Assembly (NCBI GenBank): GCA_964569055.1
Contig: CAZMSZ010000472.1
Span: 1-5,382 of the forward strand
Length of the DNA: 5,382 bases
Source of the DNA: JAWLGW01 sp964569055
GTDB taxonomy: Bacteria; Planctomycetota; J058
Reading direction: 5' to 3'
Shown in pieces: positions 1-5,331 of the stretch (positions are counted from its first letter, which is position 1; each line of letters starts with the position of its first letter). The notes beneath the pieces were generated by a model. It was not told the DNA's origin, made no database searches, and was given only the letters and a program-made list of their open reading frames with translations. Both the position numbers and the translations under genes were made by a program.

Positions 1-50
1 TCTCGCTTGCAGCGCTCCTCCGCCGCAGCGAATTGGGAACGGGCCACGCG

Positions 51-86
51 CACGGGAACGGGCACGGGCACGGGCACGGGCACGAG
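51..86. repeat. CACGGG hexanucleotide tandem array
   Basis: Six consecutive 6-base units: CACGGG, AACGGG, three copies of CACGGG, then CACGAG. The second unit has one change and the last has the G-to-A change that becomes the consensus of the second array at 124-147. Translated, it gives Gly-His or Gly-Thr dipeptide runs, which look like artefacts of a microsatellite rather than protein. From memory, such GGGCAC-type intergenic arrays are common in very GC-rich planctomycete and myxobacterial genomes. The array lies about 110 bases upstream of the likely promoter of the first gene. A role in regulation is not shown. Confidence 0.85.
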
Positions 87-123
87 TCGCCTGGCGCAAG
101 GACGGGTGGAGTCGGGAGTCGTG

Positions 124-147
124 CACGAGCACGAGCACGAGCACGAG
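124..147. repeat. CACGAG hexanucleotide tandem array
   Basis: Four perfect copies of CACGAG (124-129, 130-135, 136-141, 142-147). It is separated from the CACGGG array by 37 bases and differs from it by one base per unit, in the same orientation. The last unit of the first array already has the CACGAG form, so the two arrays are probably related by slippage or duplication and drift. Copy number may vary between strains. Confidence 0.85.
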
Positions 148-196
148 GGGCGAGCGAACCCCGCCGCGTCCTGGGGCTGGGCCCTGCGGGCTGCTG

Positions 197-202
197 TATA
201 CT
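197..202 (+). promoter_or_regulatory. Putative -10 box for the four-gene operon
   Basis: TATACT matches the sigma-70 -10 consensus TATAAT at five of six positions and stands out in very GC-rich DNA. It ends 7 bases before the GTG at 210, so transcription would be expected to start at or next to that codon, giving a leaderless or nearly leaderless message. No purine-rich Shine-Dalgarno sequence lies between the box and the GTG (the spacer is CCCGCCC), which fits that reading. No good -35 is visible: the bases at the usual spacing are G-rich, such as GGGCTG at 174-179. This is inference from sequence only. Confidence 0.5.
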
Positions 203-209
203 CCCGCCC

Positions 210-1616
210 GTGAGCGTGACTGGGCCCGCACCCTCCTCCCGTGAAGGGTCCGCTCCTGCGGCGCCCGCGAGGCCTCCGGTCGTGATCGTCGTCACCCCGT
301 CGGCCAAGGCTGCGCCACCCGCCAGCGGTCCCGCGCCGGCGCGCGGCGCCCGGCCGCGGCGGGCCGGCGGGCGGTCGGCGCAGCCGAGCCCGGCGGCGCT
401 GCGCGCTCGGGCGGACGCGCTGGCGCGCCGGGAGCGGCTCATGCAGCGCGCGCTGCTGGCTGCGGCGGCGCTGGCTGTGCTCGCGGGCGTGCTGTGGCTG
501 GCGCGCGCGCCGATCCTGCGCGAGCTGGCGGAGCGGCCGGGAGTCGTCGGCGCCTGGGCGTTGGACGAGCTGGTGGAGCTGCGCGACCCGGCCAGCTTCC
601 CGCTGTTCGTGCGCCACTTCCTCGAGGACACCGAGACCTACCACCTGGTCGTGTTCGAGGTGGGCGGGCGGGCGCGGGCGCCCAGCGAGGACGAGGTCCC
701 GCCCGACGATCCGGAGGCGGTCGCCGCGCACCAGCGCGCGCTGCTGGCCGCGCTGGCCGACCCCGAGCGCGACGTGCGCGGCGGGGCCTTGCGCGCGCTG
801 TACGCGCTCAAGGAGCGCGCCTGGGCGCGAGAGCCCGCGCTCCTCGCCGCGGCGGCCCACTTCCTCGCGCTGAGCGAGGAGCCGACGCCCAGCCCGCGGG
901 AGGAGGCGCGCGAGCGGCGCTTCGCGGCGCTGGTGCTCCGCGAGGCCAACCCGGTCCCGCCCGTGCTCCGCGACGCCGCGCTGCGCGACCCCGACCGGCT
1001 GGTGCGCCGCTTCGCGGTCGAGGCGTTCGGGAGGGGCGAGGGCGCGTCGGTCGAGGTGGCGCGGGAGGTGCTCGAGACGGCCCTGCGCGATCCGGCGCCG
1101 GAGGTGGTCCGCGCCGCGCACCTCGGCCTGGTCCGCATCGGGGCCGAGGTCTCCTTCGAGCTGCTGGCGGAGCTGCTCGAGGATGAGCCCGGGGCGATGC
1201 GGCCCGAGGTGCTGCGCGCGCTGCGCGGCCGGCCGGAGCCGGAGGCCACGCGCCTGCTGGTGCGTGGCCTCGAGGACGCCGCGCCGGGCGCGCGGCTCGC
1301 CGCGGTCGAGGGCCTGGCCGACCGTGAGGGGGAGGCGGCGCGCCTCGCGCTCGAGCGCGCCCTGCGGGACCCCGAGCCGTCGGTGCGGTTGAAGGCGGCC
1401 GAGGCGCTCGGCGCGCGGGCCGACGGCGCCGCGGCCGAGGCCGCGCTCACGGCCGCCCTCGAGCGCCACGAGGGGTGGCACGAGCTGCGCGGCCTGCACC
1501 ACGCGCTCGAGCGCGTGACCGGGGTCGACCTCCCCGACCCGACCCAGGGCGAGCCTGCCAGCTGGGAGCGCGCGATCGAGGGTTGGCGGCGGCGGGCCGC
1601 CCGGGAGACCCCATGA
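210..1616 (+). CDS. Membrane-anchored HEAT-repeat protein
   Basis: 468 residues if translation starts at the GTG at 210. I chose this start because a TATACT box lies just upstream and the longer frame from 33 would translate the hexamer arrays into Gly-His runs. Alternatives are GTG 282 and ATG 441, the latter just before the membrane segment. Residues 1-77 are Pro/Ala/Arg-rich and probably disordered. Residues 81-98 (ALLAAAALAVLAGVLWLA) form one membrane helix preceded by ARRERLMQR, so positive-inside predicts a short cytoplasmic tail and a periplasmic C-terminal domain. From about 176 to 436 there are HEAT-like helical repeats with a recurring LxDPxxxVR signature (ADPERDVR, RDPDRLVR, RDPAPEVV, RDPEPSVR). 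The end (TGVDLPDP, then SWERAIEGW) resembles the TG...W..W close seen in many bacterial HEAT proteins. HEAT solenoids bind proteins; the partner is unknown. It overlaps the sigma-factor gene by 4 bases. Confidence 0.85.
   Translation: MSVTGPAPSSREGSAPAAPARPPVVIVVTPSAKAAPPASGPAPARGARPRRAGGRSAQPSPAALRARADALARRERLMQRALLAAAALAVLAGVLWLARAPILRELAERPGVVGAWALDELVELRDPASFPLFVRHFLEDTETYHLVVFEVGGRARAPSEDEVPPDDPEAVAAHQRALLAALADPERDVRGGALRALYALKERAWAREPALLAAAAHFLALSEEPTPSPREEARERRFAALVLREANPVPPVLRDAALRDPDRLVRRFAVEAFGRGEGASVEVAREVLETALRDPAPEVVRAAHLGLVRIGAEVSFELLAELLEDEPGAMRPEVLRALRGRPEPEATRLLVRGLEDAAPGARLAAVEGLADREGEAARLALERALRDPEPSVRLKAAEALGARADGAAAEAALTAALERHEGWHELRGLHHALERVTGVDLPDPTQGEPASWERAIEGWRRRAARETP
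1603..1607 (+). promoter_or_regulatory. Shine-Dalgarno for the sigma-factor start
   Basis: GGGAG lies 5 bases before the ATG at 1613, inside the last codons of the HEAT gene. It supports ATG 1613 over the upstream in-frame ATG at 1475, which would add 46 residues read from the HEAT coding sequence in another frame. Confidence 0.7.
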
Positions 1617-3436
1617 GCGAGCGGCCGACCGGGCGGCGCGGCAAGGCGGCGGCGGCGCGCGGGCCGCTGAGCGGGAAGGGCGCCAAGAAGAAGGGCAAGG
1701 CGGCGCGCAAGACCGGGGCCCGGGGCGACGCTCCCGAGGCGCCGGCGCGCGGCCAAAAGAAGAAGAAGGCGGGTGCGCGGCGGACCGGGGCCGACGGCGA
1801 GGGCGGCAAGCGGGGACGACGGCGGGGGCGGCCGTCCAAGAAGTGGCTCGAGACGATCGAGCGGCTGGTCGAGCAGGCCCGCGAGTCGAACGGCACGGTG
1901 CCGTACACGGCGCTCGAGGCGGTGGTGCTCGAGGTGTGGAGCGACACCAGCCGGCTCGAGGAGCTGATCGACGCGCTCGAGGACCGCGGCGTGCTGATCG
2001 AGGGCGGCGACGAGCCGCCGGCGGCGGAGGTCGGGGCCGAGGTCGACGAGCCCGATCCGGTCCACCTCTACTTCTCGGACATGTCCGACATCCCGCTGCT
2101 CACGCGCGAGGAGGAGGTGGAGGTCACCACCGCGCTGTGGCAAGCGAAGGAGGAGCTGCGCGACCTCGTGGTCGCCACGCGCCCCGGGGCGCTCGAGGCG
2201 GTCAAGCTGCTGGAGCGGGCCACGGGCGGCAAGCTGTTCTTCGAGCGCGCGGTCGGGGCGGAGCGGCTCGAGGGCGGCAAGAAGGTGCGCGAGGCGGTCA
2301 AGGTGCAGCTCGCGCAGGACCTCGCCACGGCGCGGCGCCTGTTCGAGGAGGTCGACGCGCTGCGCCCGATCCTGCTCACGCCGCGCGACGACGGCGGCGC
2401 GGCCGAGGAGATCCTGCGGACCAAGGCCGAGGTCCGCCGGCGCACCGACGCGCTCACCAAGATCGTCGCCGAGTACGACTACGACGTCGCGGTCGCGTTC
2501 GACGTGGCGCGCCAGCTCGACCGGATGGTCCGGCGCATGTTCTCGCTGCGGATCCTGGCGCGCGAGGCGGCCCGCGCCGGGGACGAGGCGCGCCGCGCCT
2601 CGCTCGAGGCCGAGCTCGAGGCGCTGCAGCAGGAGTGCTGGGAGCGGCCGGGCGACCTGCAGCGGCGGGTGCGCAAGCGCTGCGATCCGCTGATGCAGCG
2701 CTACCGCGAGCTGAAGGTCGCGCTGTGCCGCGGCAACCTGCGGCTGGTGGTCAGCATCGCCAAGCGCTACCGCAACCGCGGGATGGGCTTTTTGGACCTG
2801 ATCCAGGAGGGGAACAGCGGCCTGCTGCGGGCGATCGAGAAGTTCGACCCGCGCCGCGGCTTCAAGTTCTCGACCTACGCCACCTGGTGGATCCGCCAGG
2901 CGGTGACCCGCGCGCTGGCCGAGAAGTCGCGGATGATCCGCGTCCCGGTCTACCTGACCGACGTCATGAACAAGCTCCGCCGCATGACGCGCGAGGTGGA
3001 CGAGAGCACCGGCCAGCCGCCCGACCTGACCCAGCTCTCGCGGCAGCTCGGGATCGGGATCGAGGAGGCCGACCGCGTGATGCGGGCCGCCCGCTCGCCG
3101 ATCTCGCTCGACAACCCGTACAACGAGGGGGGGGAGGGCGACTTCGGCGACTTCCTCGAGGACAAGAGCTCGCCGCGCCCCACCGACGGGGTCTCGCGCG
3201 AGCTCCTGGCCGAGAAGGTGCGCAGCGTGCTCCACTCGCTGCCCACGCGCGAGCGCGAGGTGATCATGCTCCGGTTCGGGCTCAGCGACGGGCGGGTCTA
3301 CACGCTCGAGGAGCTGGGCAAGCGGTTCAACGTCACGCGGGAGCGGATCCGCCAGATCGAGATCCGCGCGATCCGCAGGCTGCAGCACCCGCTGCGCGCC
3401 AAGTCGCTGGAGGGCTTCTTGGAGTTCTTGCCGTGA
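1613..3436 (+). CDS. rpoD: Sigma-70 family RNA polymerase factor, primary type
   Basis: 607 residues, close to E. coli sigma-70 (613). It confers promoter recognition on core RNA polymerase. Order: Lys/Arg-rich tail 1-78 with an AT-hook-like RGRP at 71-74; region 1.1 about 78-132, a hallmark of primary factors; region 1.2 from DPVHLYFSDM (148-157) with LLTREEE (162-168); a long non-conserved region about 181-365, rich in charged helices and reminiscent of planctomycete factors; region 2 with GNLRLVVSIAKRYRNRG (374-390), DLIQEGNSGL and FKFSTYATWWIRQ; region 3; region 4 with TLEELGKRF and VTRERIRQIE (574-583). The -10 residues Y422, W425, W426, Q429, T432 and the -35 residues R576, E577, Q581 match E. 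coli Y430, W433, W434, Q437, T440 and R584, E585, Q589. Odd: Tyr447 and Asp450 replace His455 and Glu458 of E. coli, and Ser402 replaces Ile in QEGNIG. It could be the housekeeping factor or a diverged paralogue. Overlaps both neighbours by 4 bases. Confidence 0.95.
   Translation: MSERPTGRRGKAAAARGPLSGKGAKKKGKAARKTGARGDAPEAPARGQKKKKAGARRTGADGEGGKRGRRRGRPSKKWLETIERLVEQARESNGTVPYTALEAVVLEVWSDTSRLEELIDALEDRGVLIEGGDEPPAAEVGAEVDEPDPVHLYFSDMSDIPLLTREEEVEVTTALWQAKEELRDLVVATRPGALEAVKLLERATGGKLFFERAVGAERLEGGKKVREAVKVQLAQDLATARRLFEEVDALRPILLTPRDDGGAAEEILRTKAEVRRRTDALTKIVAEYDYDVAVAFDVARQLDRMVRRMFSLRILAREAARAGDEARRASLEAELEALQQECWERPGDLQRRVRKRCDPLMQRYRELKVALCRGNLRLVVSIAKRYRNRGMGFLDLIQEGNSGLLRAIEKFDPRRGFKFSTYATWWIRQAVTRALAEKSRMIRVPVYLTDVMNKLRRMTREVDESTGQPPDLTQLSRQLGIGIEEADRVMRAARSPISLDNPYNEGGEGDFGDFLEDKSSPRPTDGVSRELLAEKVRSVLHSLPTREREVIMLRFGLSDGRVYTLEELGKRFNVTRERIRQIEIRAIRRLQHPLRAKSLEGFLEFLP
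3421..3424 (+). promoter_or_regulatory. Shine-Dalgarno for the 3433 GTG start
   Basis: GGAG sits 8 bases upstream of the GTG at 3433, within the final codons of the sigma-factor gene. Together with the GTGA overlap it fixes the start of the third gene, whose frame is open far upstream only because of GC bias. Confidence 0.6.
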
Positions 3437-4389
3437 GCGAGCCCGCCTCGCCCGCCCCGCCGCCGGCGCTGACGGAGCGCCAGACGAGCGGACGGCTGTT
3501 CGTCACCTGGAACGGCGTCGGCCTGGCGCTGGGGATCCTGGCGCTGGCCGGGGGCCTGGCCCTGGGGCGGCCGTGGTCTCCCGCGCGCGGGCTGAGCGCG
3601 TTCGAGCCGTCGCGCCCCTGGGATCCGGCCGGCTTCGCCCAGGACGCGGTGTGGGACGACGGGCTGGCGGAGGTGGCGCGCTACGACGCGGTCCGCACGG
3701 TCTACGGCGAGCCACAGGCGTACGAGCTGGTGCGGGTGGCCGTGGAGGAGTCGTTCGACCCGCGCTTCGGCGTGCGGCCGGCGGACGACGCGCGCGGTCT
3801 GCCCGCCTTCCGGACGCTCGCCAGCCACGACACGTCGACGCACCGGCCGTACGTCTACCAGCAGACGGTCGTGGTGCACGTCTCGCGGCGCGACCCGCGC
3901 GTGGTGCTCGGGGCGACCATGGGCTCGCAGGAGTGGAACGGGGTCACCTACGTGGAGCTGACGCGGACGGCCGCGGGCTGGCTCCGGCGCGTGGCGCACT
4001 CCTACTTCGAGGGCGAGGGCGACCGGGTCGATCGGCTGGTCGGCAACGCCTGGCTCGAGGATCAGCTCCCGTTCCTGGTGCGGGCGCTCCCGCTCGAGGC
4101 GGGCACCCGGCACGAGGTGAGGCTGCTCCCCTCCCTGCTCTCGAACCGGGCCCCGCGCGAGACGGCCGCTCCGGCCGTGGTCACCGTCGGCGCGGCCGAG
4201 GACGTGACCGTCCCCGCGGGCACGTTCCGCTGCGCCCCGATCACCGTCACCCGCGAGGACGGCTCCCCGCCGCTCCGCTACTGGGTGGCGCTGGAGGGTG
4301 CGCGCCCGCTGGTGCGCTACGAGGACTCCACCGGGTCGGGGTCGCTGCGCGCCCTCGAGCGGACCGCCTACTGGGAGGACCCCCAGTGA
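3433..4389 (+). CDS. Membrane-anchored protein, DUF3108-like, unknown function
   Basis: 318 residues from GTG 3433. A short Pro-rich cytoplasmic start (residues 1-20) is followed by a single hydrophobic helix at about 28-46 (GVGLALGILALAGGLALG) with no lipobox cysteine, so it is probably a signal anchor holding the rest outside the cytoplasm. Recognisable segments are WDDGLAEVARY (74-84), YGEP (91-94), VEESFDP (104-110), SQEWNG (165-170), SYFEGEGD (190-197), VPAGTF (260-265) and RYWVALEGARPLVRYE (282-297), ending in YWEDPQ. From memory this order matches a family of roughly 300-residue envelope proteins that databases often call septum formation inhibitor Maf, a label that appears to be a misannotation since no Maf nucleotide-pyrophosphatase motif is present. 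The VPAGTF...YWV...LVRYE half resembles DUF3108, a beta-rich fold. Function is unknown. It overlaps the sigma and SDR genes by 4 bases each. The single cysteine is Cys267. Confidence 0.85.
   Translation: MSEPASPAPPPALTERQTSGRLFVTWNGVGLALGILALAGGLALGRPWSPARGLSAFEPSRPWDPAGFAQDAVWDDGLAEVARYDAVRTVYGEPQAYELVRVAVEESFDPRFGVRPADDARGLPAFRTLASHDTSTHRPYVYQQTVVVHVSRRDPRVVLGATMGSQEWNGVTYVELTRTAAGWLRRVAHSYFEGEGDRVDRLVGNAWLEDQLPFLVRALPLEAGTRHEVRLLPSLLSNRAPRETAAPAVVTVGAAEDVTVPAGTFRCAPITVTREDGSPPLRYWVALEGARPLVRYEDSTGSGSLRALERTAYWEDPQ
4373..4379 (+). promoter_or_regulatory. Strong Shine-Dalgarno for the SDR gene
   Basis: GGGAGGA lies 6 bases before the GTG at 4386 and is encoded by the final YWED codons of the preceding gene. 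It is the best ribosome binding site in the window and confirms GTG 4386 as the start. The SDR may therefore be translated well even without strict coupling. Confidence 0.75.
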
Positions 4390-5129
4390 AGCGGGTCGTG
4401 ATCACCGGCGCGACCTCCGGCCTGGGCGCGGAGCTGGCGCGCCAGCTCGCGGCGGAGGAGGGGCCGGTCCACCTGGCGCTCACCGGGCGGCGTCAGGCGC
4501 AGCTCGAGGCGGTGGCGGCCGCCTGCCGCGAACAGGGCGCCACGGTCGAGCTGTACCCCGTCGACGTGCGCGACGGCGAGGCCATGAAGAGCATGGCGGA
4601 GGACTTCCTCGCCAAGGCGGGCGGGGTGGACCTCGTGATCGCCAACGCCGGGGTGGGCATGCCCGACCAGCTCGAGCGCGGCGACCCGCGCCCCATGGCG
4701 GACCTGTTCGCGATCAACGTGATCGGCGTCGTCAACACGCTGGTCCCGTTCGTGCCCGCCATGAAGACGCAGGGGCGCGGGCACCTGGTCGCGATCGCCT
4801 CGGTGGCGGGCTTCAGGGCGCTCCCCGGCCACAGCGCGTACGCCGCCTCCAAGCGGGCGGTGCAGATGCTGATGGACGGCTTCGCCTACGACCTCGAGCG
4901 CTGGGGGATCCGCACCACCACGATCAACCCCGGCTTCGTGGAGTCGGAGCTCACCGCCAAGAACCGCTTCCACATGCCGTTCCTGCTGCGCACCGACGAC
5001 GCCGTCCGCCGCATGCGCCGCGCGATCCGCCGCGGCAAGCGGGTGTTCGCCTTCCCCCTCCGCATGCGCCTCCTGATCGCGCTCGGCAGCCTCCTGCCGC
5101 GATTCGTGATCGGACGCGTACGGGGCTGA
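4386..5129 (+). CDS. Short-chain dehydrogenase/reductase (SDR), NADP(H)-type
   Basis: 247 residues, the usual length for a classical SDR: a Rossmann-fold oxidoreductase that transfers hydride between NAD(P)H and a carbonyl or alcohol. Visible motifs: TGATSGLG (7-14) for dinucleotide binding; TGRR (33-36) after the second strand, whose arginines favour NADPH over NADH; Asp60 near the adenine site; NAG (87-89); Asn111 in AIN; catalytic Ser139 in AIASVAG; Tyr152 and Lys156 in YAASK; and NPG (181-183) after the sixth strand. The catalytic tetrad Asn-Ser-Tyr-Lys is complete, so the enzyme should be active. The C-terminal part (208-247) is strongly basic (RRMRRAIRRGKR) followed by hydrophobic stretches (LLIALGSLL, FVIG), which could allow membrane association. 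The substrate cannot be told from sequence. It is the last gene of the operon, starting at a GTGA overlap behind a strong ribosome binding site. Confidence 0.93.
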   Translation: MKRVVITGATSGLGAELARQLAAEEGPVHLALTGRRQAQLEAVAAACREQGATVELYPVDVRDGEAMKSMAEDFLAKAGGVDLVIANAGVGMPDQLERGDPRPMADLFAINVIGVVNTLVPFVPAMKTQGRGHLVAIASVAGFRALPGHSAYAASKRAVQMLMDGFAYDLERWGIRTTTINPGFVESELTAKNRFHMPFLLRTDDAVRRMRRAIRRGKRVFAFPLRMRLLIALGSLLPRFVIGRVRG

Positions 5130-5148
5130 GTCGCGTCGAGCGAGACTC
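5128..5148 (+). other. Small inverted repeat just after the SDR stop
   Basis: GAGTCGC (5128-5134) can pair with GCGA plus CTC (5140-5143 and 5146-5148) around a 5-base loop with a GA bulge; alternatively GAGTC pairs with GACTC as a plain 5-bp stem. It begins in the SDR stop codon. No T-run follows, so it is not a standard intrinsic terminator. It may simply stabilise the mRNA 3' end or arise by chance. Confidence 0.3.
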
Positions 5149-5164
5149 GCTGCACGCCGCCTAC

Positions 5165-5186
5165 CCCGCCGCCCGCACCTGGCGGG
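5165..5186 (+). other. GC-rich inverted repeat, possible transcript end
   Basis: CCCGCC (5165-5170) and GGCGGG (5181-5186) form a perfect 6-bp stem with a 10-base loop; a competing stem CCCGC/GCGGG (5172-5176 with 5182-5186) uses the same right arm. No T-rich tract follows. With the hairpin at 5128-5148 it may mark the 3' end of the operon message, but in DNA this GC-rich, short stems are expected by chance. Confidence 0.3.
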
Positions 5187-5241
5187 TGGTCCGGGCTCGT
5201 GACTTGTTCCGGTTGGCCGCTCTCGTTGGAGGCCCAGGGCC

Positions 5242-5292
5242 GAGAAGAGAAGAGAAGACAGGAGAGCAGGAAAGACAGGAAAGCAGGAAGGG
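5242..5292. repeat. Homopurine tract with nested tandem repeats
   Basis: A 51-base stretch that is purine on the plus strand except for four cytosines (5259, 5267, 5276, 5284). It begins with three copies of GAGAA (5242-5256) lying in a mirror-symmetric block AGAAGAGAAGAGAAGA (5243-5258). Two copies of a 17-base unit follow (5258-5274 and 5275-5291) that differ at two positions, and each is itself built from two CAGGA-type halves. The composition contrasts sharply with the surrounding GC-rich DNA. On the minus strand it is C/T-rich and almost free of G. No coding sense is apparent. Confidence 0.75.
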
Positions 5293-5296
5293 TGGT

Positions 5297-5331
5297 CGGA
5301 CGCATGGGAAGCTGGGAAAGCTTCGCGTCCG
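5297..5331. other. Strong bulged hairpin in the 3' flank
   Basis: CGGACGC (5297-5303) pairs with GCGTCCG (5325-5331), and GAAGCT (5308-5313) pairs with AGCTTC (5319-5324). This makes a 13-bp stem with a 4-base bulge (ATGG) on the left arm and a 5-base loop GGGAA. It is much longer than the other inverted repeats here. There is no T-run on the plus strand. On the minus strand the hairpin is followed by the C/T-rich complement of the purine tract, so it could belong to the 3' end of a leftward gene lying beyond the window. It could equally be part of a structured RNA or the leader of a gene starting past 5382. Confidence 0.55.

Noticed and set aside
51..147. Possible CRISPR-like or iteron array
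   Set aside because: Units are only 6 bases, contiguous and without spacers, and no cas or replication-initiator gene is present. It is a microsatellite.
195..200. Divergent minus-strand -10 box (TATACA, complement of TGTATA)
   Set aside because: It arises only because GTATAC is palindromic; no -35 element or leftward gene accompanies it.
33..209. N-terminal extension of the HEAT protein from ATG 33
   Set aside because: It would translate the hexamer arrays into His-Gly and Arg-Ala runs, and the TATACT box at 197-202 would then lie inside the gene. GTG 210 is more plausible.
7..213. Small 68-codon plus-strand frame with Gly-Thr and His-Glu dipeptide runs
   Set aside because: The dipeptide runs are just the hexamer repeats read in another frame; there is no ribosome binding site and no family resemblance.
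638..3388. Very long minus-strand open frame (916 codons) antisense to the HEAT and sigma genes
   Set aside because: It lies antisense to two clearly real genes, shows no recognisable domain, and its Leu/Arg/Ala/Asp-rich composition is what high-GC third positions produce on the opposite strand.
1843..3432. Upstream extension of the third gene's frame through the sigma gene
   Set aside because: This part is a shifted shadow of the sigma coding sequence, Arg/Gly/Ala-rich; the real gene starts at GTG 3433 behind GGAG.
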